A DNA stretch of 64,000 nt from Bacillota bacterium (lineage in GTDB: Bacteria > Bacillota > Clostridia > Christensenellales > SZUA-584). The stretch is from positions 62,001-126,000 of the forward strand of contig JAEXTV010000019.1 in assembly GCA_023406895.1 (NCBI GenBank). The letters are read 5' to 3'. Under the pieces are notes generated by a model. The model worked only from the letters and a program-made list of their open reading frames with translations. It made no database searches and was not told where the DNA came from. Shown piece by piece: positions 1 through 9,036 of this stretch. The position numbers and the translations under genes are program-made. How positions within the stretch are numbered: the first letter of the stretch is position 1; each line of letters starts with the position of its first letter.

Positions 1-41
1 CGGGCAACTACAGTAAGCTATATGATAAAAAGGACTCATAA
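1..41 (+). CDS. 3' end of a gene, perhaps a response regulator (partial)
   Basis: The frame starting at base 3 stays open and ends in TAA at 39-41, which shares its last A with the ATG of the following kinase gene (TAATG). Such overlaps are typical of translationally coupled genes. The visible tail, GNYSKLYDKKDS, is compatible with the end of an AraC-type response regulator, which usually precedes a YesM-type kinase, but twelve residues cannot prove that. The rest lies outside the window. Confidence 0.35.
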   Translation, partial: GNYSKLYDKKDS

Positions 42-1894
42 TGGTTAATGATAGCAAAAATGAGCAGAATACTTCCAACAGGAAGCATGTAAAGGCAACG
101 CTGCGCCGCAAGGTTCTTTTTATATTACTTTTATTTATTGCGGCATCCACCGGTATCACCTTTATATATTTATTTTTCAATATTAAGGACAGCTATGATG
201 ACTATTGCCAAGAATCCGTCAACAATATGCAGGGCGATCTCTCCGCAGTAATTAGCGCATTCGACGAAACTCTGGATGTGTATCATAATATGGATGAATT
301 ATATGCCGTATACTGCCTATCGGGAGAAAAGACGGCTAATGAAGCTTACAGCGATATAAATACAATCTTTAACAAGCTGCAGGGCGTAGCCATTATGCAA
401 AACGGAGCTATTACAGATCAGTATTTAAATATATCTCCAAACAGCACATTTAGCTTCCAACGCAATACTTTTGGCAATGATATTATAAGCATTGCACAAA
501 GCCACCAACAAGACGGCACGTTTTTTATCGCCCGCGCTTACGCCAGTACTATGAAGGAATGCAGGGCAGTGCATATTGTTCACGGCAGCAACGGTCAGGC
601 TGCCGCATTTGTATATTCAATAGACAATACATATAATTTCGTAGCGGGAAGCTCACCCGAGACTATTTTAAACAATAAATTCCAAATATATGATACTTCT
701 TCCGGGAAAATACTCCCCGAAAGATACACCCCCTATAATTACGAAAGTCTTTTAAACGAGATTAAGCAAGGCAATAATTCAGGATTTCAAATACAGGACA
801 GAGACACCGAATCTAATTATTATATCGGATACGCTAAATCAAGCGTTTCAAACGGTTATATCGTGTTCACCCGTTATGTAGAAAAATATGAGGCATTTTA
901 CTCCGCAAAGCTCAAAGACCAGGGTTTCATACTTGCGGGGTACATCTGCTTTTTTATAATTATTGCGTTTTCAATGAAGCTATGGGTGTTAGATTCGGTT
1001 ATCACCATAGAAAACGCTGTATTCGACGTTGTAAAAGGAACGGTAAGCAAGAAATTTTATATGAAAAAGAACAATATATTTTATCCGATAGCAGAGACGA
1101 TAGATTTTTTACTCAACACAATAACAGATATGCTGAACAGGGAATATAAAGCAAATTTACTAAAAAAACAGGCTGAGCTTTCCATGCTGCAAAGCCAGAT
1201 AAATCCTCATTTCCTATACAATACGCTTGAATCGATACGCGCCCTTGCACTGCGTGTCGGGGCTTATGACGTGGAGAAAATGACCAAATCCCTCTCCAAT
1301 ATGTTCCGTTACACCATAAGCTGCAAAGAATTAGGCGTCACTATACAAGAAGAGCTTGCTAATGTCGATAATTATTATACCATACAGAATTACAGGTTTT
1401 CAGGCAGATTTACTTATATTAAGGAATTCAAAGAGAATTCCCCCCTGCTGATGAACTATTATATGCCAAAAATGATATTACAACCTTTGGTGGAAAACGC
1501 TATACATCACGGTCTTGAACCCAAAATCGGGAAAGGTGAATTCAGCATACGTGTTATAGAAACAAAACGCAAACTGCTTATCACTGTCAGTGACACAGGC
1601 ATCGGCATTCCCATGCAGAAGCTTATAGAAACAAACGCAAAATTAAAGAAAAATAGGACCACGGAAAATCAATATCTTAAAGGAAATATAAATCCTGTTA
1701 TCCATGGAGGTCTGGCCCTTTTAAACGTAAACGAACGTATTCTCCTTTATTTTGGCGATGAATACGGTATTACACTTTACAGTAAGGAAGGTCTGGGCAC
1801 CGATGTTGAAGTAATATTGCCTCTCATAAAAAACAAAGATGAATTTGAAGAAATAATAGAGCGACTTAACACCAAATATTCGCGAGAGGAGTAA
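41..1894 (+). CDS. YesM-type sensor histidine kinase
   Basis: Membrane sensor kinase of 617 residues. A basic N-terminus leads into TM1 (about 25-48), then an extracytoplasmic sensor region of roughly 245 residues, TM2 (about 295-318), a linker, the His_kinase domain with the phospho-acceptor motif NPHFLYNTLE (H390), and a HATPase_c domain with the N-box ENAIHHGLE (about 484), G1 DTGIGIP and a G2-like GGLALLNVNERI. This order is that of the YesM/LytS family, which senses extracellular sugars and signals to an AraC-type regulator. The sensed ligand cannot be read from sequence. It starts by TAATG coupling to the preceding gene and lies 4 bp from the next, so all three are probably one operon. 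Confidence 0.93.
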   Translation: MVNDSKNEQNTSNRKHVKATLRRKVLFILLLFIAASTGITFIYLFFNIKDSYDDYCQESVNNMQGDLSAVISAFDETLDVYHNMDELYAVYCLSGEKTANEAYSDINTIFNKLQGVAIMQNGAITDQYLNISPNSTFSFQRNTFGNDIISIAQSHQQDGTFFIARAYASTMKECRAVHIVHGSNGQAAAFVYSIDNTYNFVAGSSPETILNNKFQIYDTSSGKILPERYTPYNYESLLNEIKQGNNSGFQIQDRDTESNYYIGYAKSSVSNGYIVFTRYVEKYEAFYSAKLKDQGFILAGYICFFIIIAFSMKLWVLDSVITIENAVFDVVKGTVSKKFYMKKNNIFYPIAETIDFLLNTITDMLNREYKANLLKKQAELSMLQSQINPHFLYNTLESIRALALRVGAYDVEKMTKSLSNMFRYTISCKELGVTIQEELANVDNYYTIQNYRFSGRFTYIKEFKENSPLLMNYYMPKMILQPLVENAIHHGLEPKIGKGEFSIRVIETKRKLLITVSDTGIGIPMQKLIETNAKLKKNRTTENQYLKGNINPVIHGGLALLNVNERILLYFGDEYGITLYSKEGLGTDVEVILPLIKNKDEFEEIIERLNTKYSREE

Positions 1895-1898
1895 ATAA

Positions 1899-3326
1899 TT
1901 GAAAGAAGAAATACTCCGCTTACAGAATGTTGAAAAAAGCTATTACGATTTTAAGGTGCTTGAAAACATCAATATGATTTTGTTTAAGGGCAATATTTTG
2001 GGCATAGTCGGAGGAAACGGCGCAGGAAAATCCACTTTAGCAAAAATATTATCCGGTGATCTCCGCTATGATAAAGGAAACATCTATATAGACGAAAAAA
2101 AAGTATGCATAAGTTCCATAGCCGACGCTCGTAAATTCGGCATCGTATGTATTTATCAGGAATGCAGCCTTGTCGAAGAGATGACCGTGGCAGAAAATTT
2201 ATTCCTTATCAGAATAAAAAAACCAGCTTTTATTAATGAGGATACCCTATATCAAAAAGCTCAGAAATATCTGGATTATTTTGATCTTCCTCTTTCTCCC
2301 TCTGCTCTGGTTGGCAATCTATCTCAAAACGAATGCAGAAAGTTAGAGCTTGTAAAAGCATTCACAGACGACGTTAAAATATTGATTCTAGACGAATTGG
2401 GAAGCTCTATGAACGCCGAGGATAAAATATGGGTGCGCCGTCAGATAATCCGGATGAAAGAGAAAGGCTTATCCTTTATAGTTATATCTCATGACCTTGA
2501 CGAGATCGTTAGGATAAGCGATTATACAATGGTAATGAGAGATGGCCATGTTGTGCGCGTTTTGAGCGGTAAGCAAAATCAACTCAGCTATATTATACAA
2601 AGTATGTTAATAGAAGAGAATAAAAGATTATGCCTAAAAAAAGAATTTAAAAAGTCAAAAGAAAGACTTTGTCTGGAAAACGTAGAAACAGCGGATTTCA
2701 AAAACATAAATTTTACTGTCAATAGCGGCGAGATTGTGGGTGTTTATTCAGTATCCGAGAATTTGGCAAACGAATGTTCGTCCATGTTGTATGGACTGAA
2801 AATATGCACAAATGGGAATATATACATAGACAATAAAAAAGTATTTATTACCGACCCGCGTATTGCAGTAAAAAAAGGCATTGCGCTTATTATGGGCAAG
2901 AATGAAGGCGATTCCCTTTTCCCTGAATTTTCTATAGGAGATAATATTACGTTTCCAGTTCTCGGAAGGACCTCTAAATTCGGCTTCAGAAACAAAAAAT
3001 TTGAGGCTATTATAGAAAACGAAAGTATAAAGGGTGTAAATTTCAGCGATAACATGAAGGACAAGCTTATAATAGAGCTTAGCGGTGGACAAAAGCAAAA
3101 GGTGCTGTTAGCAAAAAGCATAGCGATGAACTGTAAAATATATGTTATCAACAATGCAATGGCAAACGTTGATTATATAACGCGTATCGCGCTTTATAAC
3201 AAGCTTTTTGAGCTGCGCTCGGAAGGCAAGGCGATACTTTTCTTCTCACGTGATTATGAAGAGCTCAAAATGATATCTGACAGAATATATGTTACCAAAA
3301 ACAACACCGTTGTCGAGGAGTATTAG
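1899..3326 (+). CDS. Degenerate RbsA-type sugar ABC ATPase, orphan
   Basis: Tandem-NBD sugar ABC ATPase of 475 residues (RbsA/MglA family, usually about 500). TTG start at 1899, preceded by GAGAGGAG. The first NBD has an intact Walker A, GGNGAGKST (38-46), but a weak signature (LSQNECRK) and Walker B ending DELGSS rather than DEPTA. The second NBD has lost a recognisable Walker A (YSVSENLANECSS where a GxxGxGRTE-like loop is expected). It keeps the signature LSGGQKQKV, but Walker B is INNAMANVD without the acidic pair. No permease or binding protein follows; the next sequence is an IS remnant. It may be an ATPase left from a broken importer, or one with a regulatory or shared role beside the kinase. 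Confidence 0.85.
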   Translation: MKEEILRLQNVEKSYYDFKVLENINMILFKGNILGIVGGNGAGKSTLAKILSGDLRYDKGNIYIDEKKVCISSIADARKFGIVCIYQECSLVEEMTVAENLFLIRIKKPAFINEDTLYQKAQKYLDYFDLPLSPSALVGNLSQNECRKLELVKAFTDDVKILILDELGSSMNAEDKIWVRRQIIRMKEKGLSFIVISHDLDEIVRISDYTMVMRDGHVVRVLSGKQNQLSYIIQSMLIEENKRLCLKKEFKKSKERLCLENVETADFKNINFTVNSGEIVGVYSVSENLANECSSMLYGLKICTNGNIYIDNKKVFITDPRIAVKKGIALIMGKNEGDSLFPEFSIGDNITFPVLGRTSKFGFRNKKFEAIIENESIKGVNFSDNMKDKLIIELSGGQKQKVLLAKSIAMNCKIYVINNAMANVDYITRIALYNKLFELRSEGKAILFFSRDYEELKMISDRIYVTKNNTVVEEY

Positions 3327-3558
3327 GCTTAGTAAAAACCTCAATCACAGGGTTAAGTTCTCTGCGGTAGGCACGGTACCCATTGACGTCCCCCAAAAAA
3401 CTCACAATTGAGAGGCAATTGCGTACGCAAATGCTCATAAGAGTGACCTCCCATGGCCGAGTAATTATGAGTTTATAAAAAGGCACGGAAATCATCGATG
3501 AGGACAACTGCGACTTCGGGGACGATGAGTAATCAAGAAATCATATAGACAAAGAGAG

Positions 3559-3587
3559 GCCGTCAGAATATTCTGGCGGCTTTTTTT
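3559..3587 (+). terminator. Rho-independent terminator
   Basis: A near-perfect palindrome, GCCGTCAGAAT facing ATTCTGGCGGC with one G:T pair, is followed at once by seven T. It is placed to end the transcript that carries the kinase and ATPase genes. Confidence 0.85.
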
Positions 3588-3749
3588 GCAAACACAGTGG
3601 CATCCGTTTTTAAATAGCTGACTAAAGTAAATAGTCTAATTTGGGGCTGCTAATTTACGCAGCCATGTGCGTGCATTCATGGAAGCTGATGCATATCATC
3701 TGCAAAAACTGCTGGCAAATCAATCTGCAAAATTGGCATAAAAAACACT

Positions 3750-3990
3750 TCAGCCTTTCCACAGATTCATCGTCAGCACGATCATGTGAATCTGTGTCTC
3801 ACAAGTATCCTGCAGACGCGTAGTGAGCCGATCCAGACCATAGCAACGTTTACCGGTTCCGAACTTACCCTCAACTTCGTTTCGTTCTCCTGCTTCTCGG
3901 CGCTCATCGCGGCATTGCTGCGCATAAAGCGCTTTATCTTTCGGCGGACGTCCCAGTTTGGGGCCGCTGATATGAATATGGTGCTTATCG
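3750..3990 (-). pseudogene. IS5-type DDE transposase C-terminal remnant
   Basis: Read on the minus strand from about 3990 to the TGA at 3750-3752, the frame gives DKHHIHISGPKLGRPPKDK, then RNEVEGKFGTGKRCYGLDR, then RLQDTCETQIHMI and a stop. GPKLGRPPK followed by RNEVEGKFGxGKRxYGL is the C-terminal signature of IS5-group (IS5/IS1182-like) transposases, where the E of RNEVEGKFG is the last residue of the DDE triad. A stop codon just upstream of DKHH and the lack of the N-terminal two thirds show it is dead. I could not define inverted-repeat ends. Confidence 0.8.
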
Positions 3991-4125
3991 CAGTTAATCT
4001 ATTCTCAGCAAATATTTATGAAAACATAAGAATAGTACACTTATTACAAGAATGGTCAGGTTAACAAAAAGCAAAATACATTGTAATCTAAATGCATAAA
4101 TCAGAACAAGGAGATGAATGTATTT

Positions 4126-5211
4126 ATGACCAGCAAGGATAGAGTACAGATGACTTTAAATCATCAAAAAGCAGATAAAATGCCTATAGATTATATGTTT
4201 GAAGATTATCGCACAATGGAGATAATAGCAAATTATTATGGCGTAGATTATGAAAACCTTATGGATTATTTGGGGTGCGATATTGTATACTGCAATGTTA
4301 TGGATGAGATCCAGAAGTTTGTATATGACCCAGAATTGATGGATTACTGTTTGAAAAACGGCTTTGCGACGAAAGATCAAAAAGACCCGCATATAGTCTA
4401 CGATCGATGGGGGATTGGCTGGAGAACGGATCATGACGGGGAGCGCCCTATTGGCAACGTAGTTATAAATGATATAAAAAAAGTAAGCGAATTTCAGGCT
4501 CCTGACCCGTACAAGGAAGGACAGTTAAATGAACTCTTAAAAATCATTAATAAATACAATGAAAAGGGTTATGCGGTAGCCGTGGGGCAATATTATGGAT
4601 TGTTTGAGAAAGCATGGCTGCTGTTGGGTTACGAGGATTGCCTTGTGTATCATTACGATAACGAAGACGAGATGGAAGTTTTGTTGGACAAAATAATGGA
4701 TTATCGCATTGGCATCTCAAAAATGCTGGTAGAGCACGATATAGCCTTCGGTCACAGTGGTGACGATTACGGAACGCAGCGTGGTCCTGTCATGTCGTTG
4801 GAAATGTGGCGCAAGTATTATAAGCCAAGGCTGGCAAAGATATGGAGTATCTATAAAGAACGGGGGCTTGGAGTTGTGCACCATTCCTGCGGAGATTGCT
4901 CTATGTTTCTTGATGATATGATAGAAATAGGTCTGGACGCGATACATCCTGTACAGTCAGCAGCAATGGATGTTGAAGCGTTGGGGAAGCGTTACGGGAA
5001 CAATTTGGTTTTCTATGGAGGTATCGACTGCCAGGATGTCCTTAATCATGGTACGCCGGACGATGTACGCAAAAATGTTGAAAATATCGTGAAACATTTG
5101 GGGCGCTACGGCAACATGGTGCTGGCACCAATAAACATAATGCGCGATGTGCCAATTGCCAATTTTGTTGCTTTGGCGGAAGCGGTAAACAAATACAGAG
5201 AACTTGGTTGA
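4126..5211 (+). CDS. Uroporphyrinogen-decarboxylase-family (MtaA/CmuA-like) protein
   Basis: URO-D superfamily protein of 361 residues. It opens with MTSKDRVQMTLNHQKADKMP, the standard beginning of this group. HHSCGDC in the C-terminal half matches the HxC zinc motif of corrinoid-dependent methyltransferases (MtaA/MtbA/CmuA), which is absent from true HemE. The start is taken at 4126 because ATG 4114 lies directly against the ribosome site AAGGAG (4108-4113). It is the first gene of the tetritol operon. Heme synthesis is unlikely in this context. Members next to sugar-transport genes are common in gut Clostridia but their substrate is generally unknown, and no corrinoid protein gene is nearby. 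Confidence 0.85.
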   Translation: MTSKDRVQMTLNHQKADKMPIDYMFEDYRTMEIIANYYGVDYENLMDYLGCDIVYCNVMDEIQKFVYDPELMDYCLKNGFATKDQKDPHIVYDRWGIGWRTDHDGERPIGNVVINDIKKVSEFQAPDPYKEGQLNELLKIINKYNEKGYAVAVGQYYGLFEKAWLLLGYEDCLVYHYDNEDEMEVLLDKIMDYRIGISKMLVEHDIAFGHSGDDYGTQRGPVMSLEMWRKYYKPRLAKIWSIYKERGLGVVHHSCGDCSMFLDDMIEIGLDAIHPVQSAAMDVEALGKRYGNNLVFYGGIDCQDVLNHGTPDDVRKNVENIVKHLGRYGNMVLAPINIMRDVPIANFVALAEAVNKYRELG

Positions 5212-5220
5212 AACAAGACG

Positions 5221-5240
5221 CTAAAGGGGAAGCCCTTTAG
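5221..5240 (+). promoter_or_regulatory. Short perfect hairpin before the binding-protein gene
   Basis: CTAAAGGG-GAAG-CCCTTTAG forms an 8-bp stem with a 4-base loop just after the URO-D stop and upstream of the strong AAAGGAGG ribosome site of the next gene. There is no T-run, so it is more likely an mRNA 5'-stabilising or processing element than a terminator. Confidence 0.5.
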
Positions 5241-5260
5241 AATATAAAGGAGGAAAAGGA

Positions 5261-6343
5261 ATGAAAAACCTAAAAGTGACGTTGGTTATTGTATTGACAT
5301 TAGCCATGCTAGTAAGCGCATGCGCATGTGCCCCACAAACTACGCAACCTGCGGATACTGAGGACAAGGCCGAGCAAACGGTAGCCTCAGTTGCAGACGA
5401 TGCGGCGCAAGCGGCGGATGAAGGAGCGGGCAAAGGCCCCAAGAATGGTACGAATTACAAGGTTGGTATGAGCAGTTCGGTATTAGTGTACAACTCTTAT
5501 ATAACCATATCGAATTCCATTGAGGAATACGCTAAGGCTGAAGGTTGGGAATGTGTTGTTACAAACGCGGATGGAGACCTTGCAAAGCAAATCTCCGATA
5601 TGGAAGATCTTGCGGCTCAGGGTTGCGACCTCATTTTCATTAACTGCACGGATCCCGAGATGCTCAATCCTACTATCAACACTATAGTTGAAAACGGTAC
5701 GCCTGTTGTGGCTCTCGACGGTATGCTGGGCAGCGACGCGAACGTGCTGACCACCATCACTGCCAATAACCGTCAAAACGGTTATGAGTGCGGACAATGG
5801 GCTGCAAAAAAGCTGGGTGGTTCCACAATGAACGCAATCATTATTTCTGGTGCAATGAGCTCTACCGTTGGCCAGAGCAGAAGATCCGGCACTATTGATG
5901 GTTTCCTTGAGTATGCTTATCAGAACTATGGTGAAGCTAAAGTGAATATTTTGGGTCAGTATTATACCGACTGGTATGCAGACAAATCAATTGCAGCCAT
6001 TGAAGACGCGCTTTCCAGAGGCATTGAGTTCAACGTCATAATATCCGAAGCTGATTGTATGCTGCTGCCAATATATGAAGAACTTGTAGGCAAAGGCATT
6101 GCAGACGATTATCTATTTGTTTCTACGGCGGACGCTCAAAAGGAAGCCATAGAGCTCTGCCTGACAGCTGACAATTACTGCACAGGTCTCAATAGCTTTA
6201 CGCAGCAGGCTTCTATAGGCATAGAGGTCGCCAAAGCATACTTTAACGGCACAACCAAGTTCCCCGAGCTTACATACACCGAATCGACTTGCATAGAAAA
6301 ATCCAACGCTGAAAAGTATTTTGATCCCAACGCTACTTTCTAA
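5261..6343 (+). CDS. Sugar/polyol ABC transporter binding lipoprotein
   Basis: RbsB-type substrate-binding protein of 360 residues. The signal peptide ends in the lipobox VSAC, making Cys21 the lipid anchor. An acidic, alanine-rich linker (about 24-60) follows, then a periplasmic-binding-protein-type-1 fold starting at KVGMSSS. It should sit on the outer face of the membrane and deliver ligand to the ATPase and permease encoded next. The operon context (dehydrogenase, DhaK/L, RpiB) makes erythritol or threitol the likely ligand, which is an inference. A strong AAAGGAGGAAAAGG ribosome site and hairpins on both sides suggest this cistron is expressed above its neighbours. Confidence 0.92.
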   Translation: MKNLKVTLVIVLTLAMLVSACACAPQTTQPADTEDKAEQTVASVADDAAQAADEGAGKGPKNGTNYKVGMSSSVLVYNSYITISNSIEEYAKAEGWECVVTNADGDLAKQISDMEDLAAQGCDLIFINCTDPEMLNPTINTIVENGTPVVALDGMLGSDANVLTTITANNRQNGYECGQWAAKKLGGSTMNAIIISGAMSSTVGQSRRSGTIDGFLEYAYQNYGEAKVNILGQYYTDWYADKSIAAIEDALSRGIEFNVIISEADCMLLPIYEELVGKGIADDYLFVSTADAQKEAIELCLTADNYCTGLNSFTQQASIGIEVAKAYFNGTTKFPELTYTESTCIEKSNAEKYFDPNATF

Positions 6344-6368
6344 ACCCTGGATCAAAACAAATCTAAAA

Positions 6369-6406
6369 AATATTGTTGGCGCCCGTTTAAGGGCGCTAAC
6401 AATATT
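6369..6406 (+). promoter_or_regulatory. Intercistronic hairpin after the binding-protein gene
   Basis: AATATTGTTGGCGCCC pairs with GGGCGCTAACAATATT around a 6-base loop, a 16-bp stem with one G:T pair. No T-run follows and the ATPase gene starts about 20 bp later. Stable hairpins here commonly protect the binding-protein segment of polycistronic mRNA or partly attenuate downstream transcription. Confidence 0.7.
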
Positions 6407-6427
6407 AACAATGAAAGAGTGAAAAAT

Positions 6428-7936
6428 ATGGCAGAGAATTATACAGTTGAAATGGTGAATATAAGCAAAAGCTTCGGCGGCGTACAGGCGCTTAAGGACG
6501 TTACTGTAAGATTCAAGCCGGGAACGATACATTCACTGGTTGGAGAAAACGGTGCGGGAAAATCTACTCTGATAAAGATCCTCTCTGGCGCTTATTCGCA
6601 TGATTCGGGAGAAATATTAATAGAAGGCAAGCCTGTTACTGCCAAGAGCACGGTTGATATGAAACGTCACGGAATAGGCGTCATATATCAGGAATTTGCA
6701 CTTGCGCAGGAATGCACGGTTGCCGAAAATATATTTATAAATAAATTATCAGGAGATAAAGGAAAAGGGCTTATAAATTGGAAGAACCTTAACAAAAGGG
6801 CTGAAAAGCTGATAAAAAGCATCGGTTTTGATATTGAACCCACAATGATAGTTGGCGATTTAAGTATTGCATATCAACAGGTCATAGAGATCACAAAGGC
6901 GTTAAGCAATAACGTGAAGGTACTTGTTTTGGATGAACCCACGGCGGTGCTTTCCACCAACGAAACGGAAAAGCTGTTTGATATACTGATCAAGCTAAAA
7001 AAAGAGAACGTCGCCATTATATACATTTCTCATAGGCTCGAAGATGTAATGAATCTTTCTGACGAAATTACAGTTTTAAGAGACGGTCAGTTTAAAGGAA
7101 CGTTCCAGCGGGGCGAATTGAACACAGAGCAGCTTGTGGCGAAAATGATAGGCCGCAGTCCCGACGCGTATTATCCAAAGCGCGAATGCATGACCATAGG
7201 TGAAGAGGTGTTTCGCGTAGAGAATTTAAACATGGGCTATAAGGTTCAGAATGTTTGTTTTGGTGTGCGCAAGGGAGAGGTGCTTGGAATTGCGGGATTA
7301 GTGGGCAGCGGAAAAACCGAGTCTGCGCGCCTTATATTTGGAGCGGATAAAGGGGATAATTACCCGGATGTATATATTGAAGGTAAAAAAGTAAGGATAA
7401 GAAGTCCGTATGACGCGATTAAAAACGGAATAAACTACTTGTCCGAAAACCGGAAAGAAGACGGGGTGCTTCTTGATTTGCCGATTGAGGAAAACATTAC
7501 AGTATCTGATTTAAAGTCTGTATGCAAAGGTAAAGTATTCCTAAACAAAAAGGTACAAACGCGCATAGTCTCAGAACATGTAAAAAATTATACGGTCAAA
7601 TGCGGCAAGATATCAGATCCTGTCTCATCGCTGAGCGGCGGAAATCAGCAGAAGGTCAGCATTGCGAAATCGCTTTATGTAAAAACGAAGGTCGTGTTTT
7701 TGGATGAGCCTACACGAGGCGTTGACATAGGCGCGAAAGTTGAAATATACAATATCATAAATGAAATGGTTAAAAGCGGACTGGCTGTTGTGTTTGTATC
7801 TTCTGAAATAGATGAGATAGTTGGAATGTGCGATCGCGTCATCGTATTTGGGCATGGAAAGGTTATGGGCGAGCTTAACAATGACGAGATTACAAAAGAA
7901 GCAATCGTAACGGCTTCTGCTGGTGTGGTAAGCTAA
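6428..7936 (+). CDS. Sugar ABC transporter ATP-binding protein (RbsA type)
   Basis: Tandem-NBD ATPase of 502 residues. NBD1 carries GENGAGKST, signature LSIAYQQVIEI and Walker B VLVLDEPTAVL. NBD2 carries GLVGSGKTE, LSGGNQQKVSIAKSL and VFLDEPTRGVDIG. Unlike the orphan ATPase at 1899, both halves retain their nucleotide motifs. Start taken at ATG 6428, 8 bp after GAAAGAG; the GTG at 6419 overlaps that ribosome site. It energises uptake with the flanking binding protein and permease. Confidence 0.95.
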   Translation: MAENYTVEMVNISKSFGGVQALKDVTVRFKPGTIHSLVGENGAGKSTLIKILSGAYSHDSGEILIEGKPVTAKSTVDMKRHGIGVIYQEFALAQECTVAENIFINKLSGDKGKGLINWKNLNKRAEKLIKSIGFDIEPTMIVGDLSIAYQQVIEITKALSNNVKVLVLDEPTAVLSTNETEKLFDILIKLKKENVAIIYISHRLEDVMNLSDEITVLRDGQFKGTFQRGELNTEQLVAKMIGRSPDAYYPKRECMTIGEEVFRVENLNMGYKVQNVCFGVRKGEVLGIAGLVGSGKTESARLIFGADKGDNYPDVYIEGKKVRIRSPYDAIKNGINYLSENRKEDGVLLDLPIEENITVSDLKSVCKGKVFLNKKVQTRIVSEHVKNYTVKCGKISDPVSSLSGGNQQKVSIAKSLYVKTKVVFLDEPTRGVDIGAKVEIYNIINEMVKSGLAVVFVSSEIDEIVGMCDRVIVFGHGKVMGELNNDEITKEAIVTASAGVVS

Positions 7937-7976
7937 ATTGTCAAAATAATCAAATCAGTAAGAGTAGGAGAAAGAA

Positions 7977-8942
7977 ATGAACACGGATGGGATTAAAAAG
8001 AGCCGGGGCATATTTGCATGGGTGCGGAACAACAATACATATTTGATATTCGTTGTTATGGTAATAGCATGTTGCCTGTTGTCAAGTAATTTTTATTCTT
8101 GGCAGAACATCTCTAACCTGTTAAAGCAGAATACCATCATAGGAATTGTTGCAATAGGTATGCTTTTGGTCATACTAACCGGAGATATTGACCTGAGCGT
8201 AGGCTCTATTGTGGGAGCGACAAATGTTCTTATATCGGTCATTATGTCTAAAACGTCCATGTCGATAGAAATAGCTATATTAATAGCTATTCTGGTGGGT
8301 ATTGGATTTGGAGCGGCAAACGGATACTTCATTGTTTTCAGGAAGCTGCCGGCATTCATCGTTACGCTGGCAATAATGACGATAGCCAGAGGATTTGCAT
8401 ATATATGGTCTGAAGGCAGACCTATAAATGTAACTGATCCTCTGGTGAAAACTTTGAACGTTGCAACGCCGCTGGGACTGCCGGCGATAGTATGGTTTCT
8501 TATTGTTACATTCGTAATATTCCTTGTAATACTTCGCTATACGTCTTACGGGAGGATAATTAAAGCTATAGGTTCTAACCCGGAAGCAGTGAGACTTGCA
8601 GGACTGCGCATAAACAATTACAGATTCAGCGTGTACGTAATAGTTGGGTTGCTTTGCGCCATAGCAGGTTTCCTAGGCTGTGTAAGAACGGGTGTTGGCA
8701 CGCCGCTATTCGGAAGCGGTTATGAACTTGACGCAATATCGATGGCCGTAATCGGCGGCGCCAGCCTTTCGGGCGGCAAAGGCGATGTTGTCAAAACAAT
8801 AATTGGTATATTTATCATCGGTATGATCAGTAATATCATGAACCTGACAAACGTATCGGCATACTTGCAGGTGGTTATTCAGGGCTTGATAATTTTGGGG
8901 GCGATACTTCTGCAGCAGTCTACAACAAAGAAAGCTGCGTAA
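7977..8942 (+). CDS. Sugar ABC transporter permease (RbsC type)
   Basis: Hydrophobic protein of 321 residues with about 8-10 membrane segments, of the BPD_transp_2 family. It has the typical GDIDLSVGSIVG segment (about 60-75), the NGYFIVFRKLPAFIVTLA stretch, and an AVIGGASLSGGKGDV loop near the C-terminus. Such permeases form a dimeric channel in importers like RbsABC. It completes the importer encoded from 5261. Confidence 0.95.
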   Translation: MNTDGIKKSRGIFAWVRNNNTYLIFVVMVIACCLLSSNFYSWQNISNLLKQNTIIGIVAIGMLLVILTGDIDLSVGSIVGATNVLISVIMSKTSMSIEIAILIAILVGIGFGAANGYFIVFRKLPAFIVTLAIMTIARGFAYIWSEGRPINVTDPLVKTLNVATPLGLPAIVWFLIVTFVIFLVILRYTSYGRIIKAIGSNPEAVRLAGLRINNYRFSVYVIVGLLCAIAGFLGCVRTGVGTPLFGSGYELDAISMAVIGGASLSGGKGDVVKTIIGIFIIGMISNIMNLTNVSAYLQVVIQGLIILGAILLQQSTTKKAA

Positions 8943-9036
8943 GGCAGGGGGCATTACTGGTGAAAACAAAATTTATACTCATACAAAACAAGCTATATAC
9001 AACCCGATGAAACAATATTGAAAGGATGGTATTAAG

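Larger units (their letters stand above)
3327..4125. other. Intergenic scar between kinase/ATPase pair and the tetritol operon
   Basis: About 800 bp without an intact gene. It holds a terminator (3559-3587) and a transposase remnant on the minus strand (3750-3990). A frame ending at about 3530 with the acidic tail IIDEDNCDFGDDE looks like a gene end but is cut by a stop just upstream. I see no other recognisable feature. The mixture suggests that a longer operon was rearranged here. Confidence 0.6.
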
